Below, piece after piece: positions 42,506 through 49,191 of a DNA stretch of 49,191 nucleotides (position 1 is its first letter; each line of letters begins with the position of its first letter). The notes under the pieces are model-generated. The model ran no database searches. It had not been told where the DNA came from and was given only the letters and a program-made list of their open reading frames with translations. Source of the DNA: Pseudorhodobacter aquimaris (GTDB lineage: Bacteria; Pseudomonadota; Alphaproteobacteria; Rhodobacterales; Rhodobacteraceae); contig NZ_LGHS01000013.1 in the NCBI RefSeq assembly GCF_001202025.1, forward strand, positions 1 through 49,191. Direction: 5' to 3'. The translations under genes were made by a program, and so were the position numbers.

Positions 42506-45500
42506 GTGCAGTCAGCGGCATTCGCCGACATTGAACGGCCAGAAACGCGTCCAAATGACTTCAGCGAACAGTCTTGCGCCGCCAAGGCCGCTTGGCCCAA
42601 AGTCATTGAAACATTGGGCAGGGCTAAGATATTGATTCGACTACGTGAGGGACCACTGCTTGGGCTGATCGTGAACCCCTTTGGCACGACAGCCAAGGTT
42701 CTCGAACTTGACGGTGATATGCTTCGGGCAACCAAGCGTGGCCAGACAGCGCATCTTTCTTTGGCGGACGTCTGCGACTCCCCGGTCGTTCGAAAGGGTG
42801 CATTCGGCTCAACTTTGACTGTGCGTTCGGGCACTCAGGCCGAGACCATTTTGCGTGGTGCAAACTATGCGGAAGCCGTGGATTTTTCCGATCAGGTGAA
42901 GCGCGCTTGGATCGAATTCAATCTGGCAGCCCTCAAACGAGAAGCAGATCGCTTTGACCGTCTTCATGCTGCCATTTCCGCCCTGGCAAAACCCGCCCAG
43001 TATCCTGCGGCTTGCAGCATTGAGCCTCTGCTGGTTGACGCGCGTGATCTTGATGGCACGCTTTTGTCCAAGCTGCAGCGCGAGGCAATCGGTGTCGAGG
43101 GTATGGTGCGCGTCGATCGCGTCAGGAAATTTGTTGCCGGGCCGCGCGCCGTAAGGGCTGAGGCAGTCTCGATATTCGTGGCGGCAGAACTCGAACGCTG
43201 GAAGGAGTTCTTCGACACCGTTGAGAGCATGCCGCTGACACCCGAGCAGCGCTTGTCTGTGGTCGTGGACGAGGATGCCACGCTGGTCCTTGCAGGGGCG
43301 GGGTCAGGCAAGACGAGCGTCATCACCGCGAAAGCCGCCTATCTCGTCAAGGCTGGCATCCGGCGGCCGGAGGAAATATTGCTCCTGGCTTTCGCCAAAA
43401 ATGCGGCCGAAGAAATGTCCGAACGGGTCGAGGCGCGATCAGGCGTGCCGATCGTGGCGCGGACCTTCCACGCGATTGCCTACGACATTATTGGTCTTGT
43501 GGAGGGTTCAAAGCCCGCACTGGCAGACCATGCTACAGACGACGCGGCATTTACCGCATTGATCAAGCAGATCCTGAAGGATCTCATCAAAACGCTGTCA
43601 GATGTTTCAAAGAGCATCATTCGATGGTTCGCGCATTTCCTTGTCGAACCGAAGACAGAATGGGATTTCGCCACCAAGCACGCCTTTTATACCCACATGG
43701 AACAGCAGGACCTGCGCACGTTGCAGGGCGAGAAGGTCAAGAGTTACGAAGAGCTGCAGATTGCCAACTGGCTTTACGAAAACGGGATCGAATACGAGTA
43801 CGAACCCAATTATGAGCACAAGCTTCCAGGGACCGGGCGGCGCGACTATTGCCCAGATTTTCGGCTGATCGAAAGCGGCGTTTATATTGAGCATTTCGGG
43901 GTGCGGCGTCAGAAGTCGGCAGATGGGAGTGAACGGCTGACGACCGCACCTTTTGTTGACCGCGAAAGCTATCTCGCCGGCATTGACTGGAAGCGGGAAG
44001 TTCACTCGGCGAACGAAACCATTCTCATTGAGACTTTCAGCTATGAACGCCAGGATGGGCGCTTATTGACTGCGCTTGCCGAAAAACTGGCTCCCCATGT
44101 GACGCTGAACCCGCGTCCGGTCGAGACAATCTATGACCGCGTCGTCGAGTTAAAGCAGGTGGACACGTTCTCACAGCTCCTCGGGACGTTCTTGCGCAAG
44201 TACAAAAGTGGTGGCTATAGCCTGGCTGACTGTGAATCCAAGGCCGAACGTGTGAAGCTTGGGAAACGCGCCAAGGCATTTCTGGATGTCTTTGCGCCCG
44301 TGTTCGAGGAATATGAGAAGCGGCTCGGCGGGCGTATCGACTTTGAGGATATGATCCTCCGGGCCGCCCGATACGCAGAGACAGGCAAATATGTCAGCCC
44401 GTTTCGTCACATCCTCGTCGATGAATTTCAGGATATCTCGCAAAGCCGCGCAAGGTTGGTGAAAGCGCTGAAAGCGCAACATCCGGACGTGCGCATGTTT
44501 GCCGTGGGTGACGACTGGCAATCGATCTTTCGTTTTGCCGGTTCAGACATTCATCTGATGCGTCATTTCGGAGGCGAGTTTGGCGGTGCATTTGATGGCG
44601 AAGCTGGCATCCACAGGACGGTTGATCTTGGTCGCACCTTCCGGTCGGTTGACCAGATCGCCTTTGCCGCCCGGACATTTGTTCTCAAGAACCCAGCGCA
44701 GTTGCAAAAACAGATTGTTCCGGCGGGGATTGCGACCGAGCCAGCAATCAGAATTATGATGACACCGCGTGATGAAGGTCTGCGCAAACTCACCGAAGTT
44801 CTGACCAAACTGTCGGCGCAGTTGGATGCGGGCGAAAAACCCGTTACCGTTCTTCTGCTCGGTCGATACCGGTTTGTTGAGCCGGATATGCGCGCGTTAA
44901 AAAGGCAGTTTCCGCGCCTGCAGCTTAGCTTCAAGACAATTCACGCCTCCAAGGGTCTTCAGGCAGATCACGTGGTTCTGCTGAACGCCGACAGCGGCCG
45001 CACGGGATTTCCATCAGAAATTGTTGACGATCCTTTGCTGACTTTGGTTTCTCCTGAAGAAGAGATGTTTGAGAACGCCGAGGAGCGGCGGGTGATGTAT
45101 GTTGCGATGACGCGTGCGCGTTTTACACTCACGCTTCTTGCATCGAACGCGCGGCCATCCGCTTTTGTCACCGAACTGGGCAAGGACCCCGTTTACGGGG
45201 TAATCGCGGCGCCTGGAACGGATCAGGAAGCGCATGAATGCGGAGAGTGCGGCGGACGATTGGTGAGTGTGAATGGCAAGGATGATCGTGTCTGGTACCG
45301 GTGCGAACACGTCCAACATTGTGGAAACTTGTTGCCTGCTTGCTTGTCCTGCGGTGCCGCCCTGCCGCGGTTGGCACCCGGATCTGCGGAGGTTCGGTGC
45401 AGTTGCGGGGCCTGTTATCCGGAATGTCCCGAATGCAACGATGGCTGGTTGGTTGAACGCAAAGGGCGCTATGGGCAATTTATGGGATGCGTCCGCTACC

Positions 45501-45586
45501 CCGCGTGTACTGGTAAGTCCCGCCCAGCGTCGACGAAGCAGAGGTCGAGGAATTTATCGAATAGGGTAAGTCGGCGTAGGACATAG
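42506..45586 (+). CDS. UvrD-type helicase with nuclease-like insert and zinc fingers
   Basis: The 1026-aa product has an N-terminal domain of unknown type (1-240), then a superfamily 1 helicase: motif I VLAGAGSGKTS (261-271), FAKNAAEEM, an inserted PD-(D/E)XK-like segment (YEYEPNYEH, then YCPDFRL and VYIEHFGV), motif II HILVDEFQDIS, motif III FAVGDDWQSIFRFAGS, and C-terminal SKGLQADHVVLLN with MYVAMTRAR. It ends with topoisomerase-type Cys clusters (CGECGGRL, CSCGACYPECPEC, FMGCVRYPAC). It is similar to HelD/helicase IV-like proteins seen in defence loci. The start GTG 42506 has no clear ribosome site. It is followed at 37 bases by two small-to-medium genes. Confidence 0.88.
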   Translation: MQSAAFADIERPETRPNDFSEQSCAAKAAWPKVIETLGRAKILIRLREGPLLGLIVNPFGTTAKVLELDGDMLRATKRGQTAHLSLADVCDSPVVRKGAFGSTLTVRSGTQAETILRGANYAEAVDFSDQVKRAWIEFNLAALKREADRFDRLHAAISALAKPAQYPAACSIEPLLVDARDLDGTLLSKLQREAIGVEGMVRVDRVRKFVAGPRAVRAEAVSIFVAAELERWKEFFDTVESMPLTPEQRLSVVVDEDATLVLAGAGSGKTSVITAKAAYLVKAGIRRPEEILLLAFAKNAAEEMSERVEARSGVPIVARTFHAIAYDIIGLVEGSKPALADHATDDAAFTALIKQILKDLIKTLSDVSKSIIRWFAHFLVEPKTEWDFATKHAFYTHMEQQDLRTLQGEKVKSYEELQIANWLYENGIEYEYEPNYEHKLPGTGRRDYCPDFRLIESGVYIEHFGVRRQKSADGSERLTTAPFVDRESYLAGIDWKREVHSANETILIETFSYERQDGRLLTALAEKLAPHVTLNPRPVETIYDRVVELKQVDTFSQLLGTFLRKYKSGGYSLADCESKAERVKLGKRAKAFLDVFAPVFEEYEKRLGGRIDFEDMILRAARYAETGKYVSPFRHILVDEFQDISQSRARLVKALKAQHPDVRMFAVGDDWQSIFRFAGSDIHLMRHFGGEFGGAFDGEAGIHRTVDLGRTFRSVDQIAFAARTFVLKNPAQLQKQIVPAGIATEPAIRIMMTPRDEGLRKLTEVLTKLSAQLDAGEKPVTVLLLGRYRFVEPDMRALKRQFPRLQLSFKTIHASKGLQADHVVLLNADSGRTGFPSEIVDDPLLTLVSPEEEMFENAEERRVMYVAMTRARFTLTLLASNARPSAFVTELGKDPVYGVIAAPGTDQEAHECGECGGRLVSVNGKDDRVWYRCEHVQHCGNLLPACLSCGAALPRLAPGSAEVRCSCGACYPECPECNDGWLVERKGRYGQFMGCVRYPACTGKSRPASTKQRSRNLSNRVSRRRT

Positions 45587-45623
45587 TGACTTTCTCGGAT
45601 GAATTTTCCGATAAAGGTAAGTC

Positions 45624-45815
45624 ATGGCACGCGAGATCGGATATCGACCGACCGATGGCAAAAATCGGGTCCAAGAGCTTGTCTACAAGCTGGTTGCATG
45701 CAGGGTGAATGTCACAGCCGAGGTGGCCGCCCTTCGGGGCGCGACAGAGGACTATGTCACGCAAACTGCGGAAGCTGTCGATGGGAATGCGCTGCGCATG
45801 GCGGGGAGGCTGTAG
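45624..45815 (+). CDS. 63-aa protein between helicase and repeat protein
   Basis: The product MAREIGYRPTDGKNRVQELV and the rest is helical with no known domain. AAAGGTAAG precedes the ATG at good spacing, and the stop is directly followed by the next start (TAG ATG), so it is very probably real and cotranslated. It could be a small adaptor or antitoxin-like partner of the larger neighbours; this is inference. Confidence 0.7.
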   Translation: MAREIGYRPTDGKNRVQELVYKLVACRVNVTAEVAALRGATEDYVTQTAEAVDGNALRMAGRL

Positions 45816-47057
45816 ATGGCGGGCAAGCTAACACATAAATGGGCGTTCAAACCGGGTATGCGCGCGGGGGCGTACAGCTGGAAGTCGTCAGCCAAGGCCA
45901 TTGACCGGCTTAAAACGACAAGCTCCGAGATCCGCGCGGTCGCCCGCACAGACCCGATTGCCGCAGCCGAGGGCGTCATTGCGCTCGCCCAGCGCATCTG
46001 GCCCGCTTTTGAGCATATCGACACTTCCTCGGGCGCGCTTGGCAATGCCGTGCGCCGGACGCTAGAAGAGTTGCTGCCAGTCCTGATAAAGGCCCCGGCC
46101 GACGAGAAGATACGCGCGAAATGGCTGGAGCAGCTGCGCGAGGCCATTCTTGATGATGGCGTCGATTATCTTGCGCCGATTGCGGATCGCTTCGGCCAGA
46201 TTGCAGCTTTCCCCGCGCTGATGAACCTGCACGCGGATCGCGACCTCGACATGATCCAAGCGGCTTGGTCGGATCACGCGAGGTTTTCTCACGTCACCAC
46301 GGCCACTTTGACGCTGTCTTGCCTGCTCGAGGCTGGGCGCTACGATGAATTACTTGTACTTCTTGAACTGAAGACGTCGCGCCTGTGGTTCGACCAGAAG
46401 TTCGGCGCCGAGGCGCTGCTGCGTCAGGGGCGTGAAGACGAAGCTTTGGCCTATGCAGAATCTCTGCTGAAAGATGATCGTCGCCAATGGGGCTACCAGG
46501 ACATCGCGCAGTTTTGTGAGACCATTCTGGTGCGGCAGGGGCGGGAGGAAGCGGCCTATCGCCGCTTCGGCCTGCTCACTGCTGCGGGCAATACCTACCT
46601 CGCGATGTGGCGGGGTTTGGTGAAACGGTATCCGGATCTCGATGCGCGCATGATCCTTGTCGATCTGATCGAGAGCCACGGGTCCAAAGGAAAATGGTTC
46701 GCCGCCGCCAAGACCGCGAAATACTTCGACATCGCGCTTGAGTGTGCCGCCCATCCGGACGCGGCACCGGCAACACTGATCCGCGCGGCGCGGGATTTCG
46801 CGATCACGGAGCCAGCTTTTGCCGCGCAAGTCGGTCTGCAAGCGATCGGGCATCTTCTGGCGGGTCGCGGCTATGAACCCAGCCCGCTCGATATCGACGA
46901 GGCCGTCACCAATGTCATGGCCGCTGCTGAGCGGATCGGGCAGGGGGACCGGTTGCTGCGCGAGCTTCAGAGGCTCTCGGCCAATGCCGCCACCAATGTA
47001 TTAATGTCAGCGCGATTGAAATCCCGGATCGCCGATATCGAAAGGGGCGACGGATAA
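45816..47057 (+). CDS. Unknown helical-repeat protein of the helicase cassette
   Basis: The 413-aa protein is almost entirely helical. Segments such as YDELLVLLELKTSRLWFDQKFGAEALLRQG, EDEALAYAESLLKD and EEAAYRRFGLL have the spacing of TPR-like helix pairs (about 165-260). Proteins of this sort often serve as scaffolds. GGAGG precedes the ATG at 45816, which follows the stop of the 63-aa gene without a gap. A hairpin terminator ends the cassette at 47,066. No enzymatic motif is visible. Order helicase, small protein, repeat protein suggests a three-gene functional unit. Confidence 0.75.
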   Translation: MAGKLTHKWAFKPGMRAGAYSWKSSAKAIDRLKTTSSEIRAVARTDPIAAAEGVIALAQRIWPAFEHIDTSSGALGNAVRRTLEELLPVLIKAPADEKIRAKWLEQLREAILDDGVDYLAPIADRFGQIAAFPALMNLHADRDLDMIQAAWSDHARFSHVTTATLTLSCLLEAGRYDELLVLLELKTSRLWFDQKFGAEALLRQGREDEALAYAESLLKDDRRQWGYQDIAQFCETILVRQGREEAAYRRFGLLTAAGNTYLAMWRGLVKRYPDLDARMILVDLIESHGSKGKWFAAAKTAKYFDIALECAAHPDAAPATLIRAARDFAITEPAFAAQVGLQAIGHLLAGRGYEPSPLDIDEAVTNVMAAAERIGQGDRLLRELQRLSANAATNVLMSARLKSRIADIERGDG

Positions 47058-47065
47058 AATGCAAC

Positions 47066-47112
47066 ACCGTGATAGCACCCGAGCAGTATCTTTATCACGG
47101 TAGCGCTCTTTT
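47066..47112 (+). terminator. Probable terminator of the helicase cassette
   Basis: The stem ACCGTGATA (47,066-47,074) pairs with TATCACGGT (47,093-47,101), followed after a few bases by CTCTTTTT. The loop is long (18 bases), so strength is uncertain. Confidence 0.55.
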
Positions 47113-47126
47113 TGGTGGATTGTTGA

Positions 47127-47170
47127 TTGTCACTGAGAACTGACCCGGCATTGTCACCGAGACTTGACCC
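47127..47170. repeat. IS21 terminal repeats
   Basis: Two 20-nt direct copies, TTGTCACTGAGAACTGACCC (47,127-47,146) and TTGTCACCGAGACTTGACCC (47,151-47,170), match at 17 positions. Several internal repeats at each end are typical of IS21 transposase binding sites. Confidence 0.75.
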
Positions 47171-47193
47171 ACCCAGCTGTTATGTTCTTTGCG

Positions 47194-47985
47194 TCATGAT
47201 GGCGTCAATGCTGCTGTCTCCTTTCGTTTCTTTTTCGCTGTCTCAGAGCTGGCCTTGAACCGATAGCTGTCATTACCTGTCTCAAGGATGTGGCAGCGGT
47301 GGGTTAGGCGGTCGAGTAGCGCGGTGGTCATTTTCGCATCGCCGAACACGCTGGCCCATTCGCTGAAGCTCAAGTTCGTGGTGATGACGACGCTGGTGCG
47401 CTCGTAGAGTTTACTGAGAAGGTGGAACAACAACGCGCCTCCCGAAGCGCTGAACGGCAGATATCCCAGCTCATCCAGGATCACCAAGTCGGTTTTCACC
47501 AACGCCTCAGCGATCTTTCCGGCCTTGCCTTGGGCTTTTTCCTGCTCCAGCGCATTGACCAACTCAACCGTTGAGAAGAAGCGGACGCGTTTACGGCGAT
47601 GTTCGATCGCTTGGATGCCAAGAGCGGTAGCGACATGCGATTTCCCGGTTCCTGGGCCCCCGATCAGCACTACGTTTTCGGTCCCATCCATGAACTCGCA
47701 GCGATGCAACTGGCGAACCAAGGCTTCACGGATTTCACTGGCGGCAAAGTCGAAGCCAGAGAGGTCCTTGTATGCCGGGAAGCGTGCCGCCTTCATGTGA
47801 TAAGCGACGGAACGAACCTCACGTTCAGCCATTTCGGCCTTGAGCAGCTGCGACAACATGGGGATCGCTGCGTCGAAAGCGGGCGATCCTTGCTCATGCA
47901 GGTCCTGCACAGCCTGCGCCATGCCTGGCATTTTCAGGCTACGCAACATGATGACGATGGCAGCACCAGCGGGATCATGACGCAT
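47194..47985 (-). CDS. istB: IS21 helper ATPase IstB
   Basis: The 263-aa AAA+ ATPase is related to DnaC. It has Walker [36 protein letters not shown], Walker [18 protein letters not shown], and the sensor region [19 protein letters not shown] with [22 protein letters not shown]. IstB assembles on target DNA and activates the IstA transposase. ATG 47985 overlaps the istA reading frame, the usual coupling. It appears intact, unlike its partner. Confidence 0.95.
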   Translation of the reverse strand: MRHDPAGAAIVIMLRSLKMPGMAQAVQDLHEQGSPAFDAAIPMLSQLLKAEMAEREVRSVAYHMKAARFPAYKDLSGFDFAASEIREALVRQLHRCEFMDGTENVVLIGGPGTGKSHVATALGIQAIEHRRKRVRFFSTVELVNALEQEKAQGKAGKIAEALVKTDLVILDELGYLPFSASGGALLFHLLSKLYERTSVVITTNLSFSEWASVFGDAKMTTALLDRLTHRCHILETGNDSYRFKASSETAKKKRKETAALTPS

Positions 47986-49015
47986 GACGTGTTCCTCCCG
48001 TGGTGCGGCCCATCATACCGCGCTACATTGGCCTCGGGTTCCTTGCTCAAAGAAAGGGCTGCGGGCGGGGTTACATCGGGCTGGTCTATCGGTGTGCCAT
48101 CCACCAGTCTGTGCAACAGGTTCAGCACATGTGTCTTGGTCGGAACGCCTGCCTCCAGTGCCAATTCCACAGCGCAAAGCACAGCTTGTTCATCGTGGTG
48201 CAGCACCAAGGACAGGATATCGACCATTTCTCGATCCCCGCCGGGCTTGCGCAGTATCTGCGCCTGCAATTTGCGGAAAGGTTCGGGCATTTCGACAAAG
48301 GGCGCCCCGTTGCGCAGCGCCCGGGCTTGCGCTGAACCACTGCCAGATAATGGCGCCAGTCATAAATGACGCGCCCTGGCTGACGGTGCGATCGTTCAAT
48401 GATGCGCTCATGCGTGCAGACCACATGCCCTTCGGCGACGATGACCAGCCGTTCGGGGTAGTGTGCAGGCTGACGGGTCGATTTGCGAAGCTGGCGGGCA
48501 CTGAGTAACGGTTGCGGTCAAAGGTGATCAGGCAGGTGGGCGACACCCGCTTGCTCTGCTCAACAAAGCCGTCAAACATTGTGGGCAGTGGCATCAGCGC
48601 GGGCTTTTCGGCCTCCCAGACATCAGCAATGCTGCCAGGTAGGGTGCCATGCGGAGTCTCGGCCCACAGGAGCTTGCAGCGCTCCTCCAACCACTCATTC
48701 AGCGCATTGAGGTTAGGAAAGGCGGGCATGAGTTGCCAAAGCCGGTGGCGCGCATCGCGCACATTCTTCTCAACCTGACCTTTCTCCCACCCTGCCGCTG
48801 GATTGCAGAACTCAGGATCAAAGACATAGTGGCTGGTCATCGCCAGGAACCGCGCGTTTACATCGCGCTTCTTTCCGACACCAACCCGGTCGACGGCTGT
48901 CTTCATGTTGTCGTAGACGCCGCGCCCTGGAACACCCTCAAACACCCGGAAGCCATGCCAGTGGGCATCGAACAGCATCTCATGCGTTGCAGCAGTCGTA
49001 TCATAAGGATTTTGA
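47934..49015 (-). pseudogene. istA: IS21 transposase IstA, frameshifted and 5'-truncated
   Basis: Family-like sequence begins at HEMLFDAHWHGFRVFEGVPGRGV, which is the middle of a normal IstA; the N-terminal HTH and first catalytic Asp region are missing. Two frameshifts follow: near 48,463 (…RPVSL to YPERLVIVAEG-type frame) and near 48,322, where one base is missing after CAGCGCAAGCCCGG and the frame changes to GAPFVEMPEPFRKLQAQ. The final frame runs into istB. The product cannot be a working transposase. Confidence 0.85.
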
Positions 49016-49191
49016 TCATAGTTTTGGCCACCTGTATTCGCCTGTGAGGAGGATATGCGCCCATCCGAGGGGCGAGATGTGCGCCAGCAGGTCGGGTGAG
49101 CAATCCAGACCGGCACGGCGGCGGCTGGTGACGGCTTGGCCGAGGTGTTTGGTGTTCCAGTAGATGATGACAGCGGCGAGCAGGTTCAGGC
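49016..49191 (-). pseudogene. tnpA: Tn3-family transposase, C-terminal end (runs off the window)
   Basis: Translating leftward from the edge gives LNLLAAVIIYWNTKHLGQAV, then SPDLLAHISPLGWAHILLTGEYRW and a stop at 49,016. This is the conserved end of Tn3-family TnpA. I saw no Tn3 terminal inverted repeat between its stop and the istA remnant, so the end of the transposon is probably lost. Whether the upstream part is intact lies outside the window. Confidence 0.82.

Larger units (their letters stand above)
47121..49015 (-). mobile_element. IS21-family insertion remnant
   Basis: The right-to-left order is istA (damaged) then istB (intact), then terminal repeats ending with TGT at 47,121. The far end with the first part of istA is missing, replaced by a Tn3-type transposase end. 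The element cannot move on its own because istA is broken, though istB could act in trans. Confidence 0.8.

Overview
This window looks like an accessory genomic island from an alphaproteobacterium, most likely a member of the Rhodobacterales/Rhodobacteraceae. The phage and IS genes are GC-rich, the phage head proteins and the GpA-type terminase resemble those of Rhodobacteraceae prophages, and an IS91 unit carries its own integrase. No ordinary housekeeping gene is visible. The window reads as stacked integrative elements loaded with anti-phage and nuclease genes. All family assignments are from reading the sequence; no database search was run.

Left element (1 to about 24,030). This is a phage-like element running leftward from a P4-type integrase (15,595-16,860). 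It has a tightly overlapping early operon (AlpA-like regulator, small ORF, VRR-NUC nuclease, HTH protein, unknown protein), then an hsdM-hsdS-ptuA-ptuB-hsdR operon in which a Septu-like pair sits inside a type I restriction-modification operon. Two tandem ParB-domain/DNA-methyltransferase fusions follow, and an Abi_C-type gene lies at the window edge. To the right of the integrase are an unknown regulator-like gene, a DUF4365 two-gene cassette, the IS91-family insertion, and a PD-(D/E)XK nuclease gene. A 47-nt fragment of an initiator tRNA 3' half (24,030) closes this side.

Central element (24,030-42,382). It is bounded by two 47-nt direct repeats, both the anticodon-to-CCA half of tRNA-fMet. 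It carries integrase, two small DNA-binding regulators, a Toprim/VapE-like primase-helicase, an inverted GGGTCCGGGT repeat cluster resembling a replication origin, small and large terminase, portal, a prohead protease/major capsid fusion, a head-tail joining protein and a DUF2190 protein. It has no tail or lysis genes. Size, gene order and the missing tail fit a capsid-forming phage satellite (cf-PICI-like). A probable restriction-modification cassette (HTH, two methyltransferases, convergent HNH nuclease) sits between large terminase and portal, and a DUF4435-like AAA ATPase sits next to the right repeat.

Right flank (42,383-49,191). A large UvrD-type helicase with an embedded nuclease-like segment and C-terminal zinc fingers is followed by a 63-aa ORF and a helical-repeat-like protein. 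Then comes an IS21 remnant (intact istB, frameshifted and truncated istA) fused to the C-terminal end of a Tn3-family transposase at the window edge.

Overall, two phage-derived elements appear to have integrated one after another into the same tRNA-fMet gene, whose intact copy would lie left of the window. The array holds at least six candidate defence modules.
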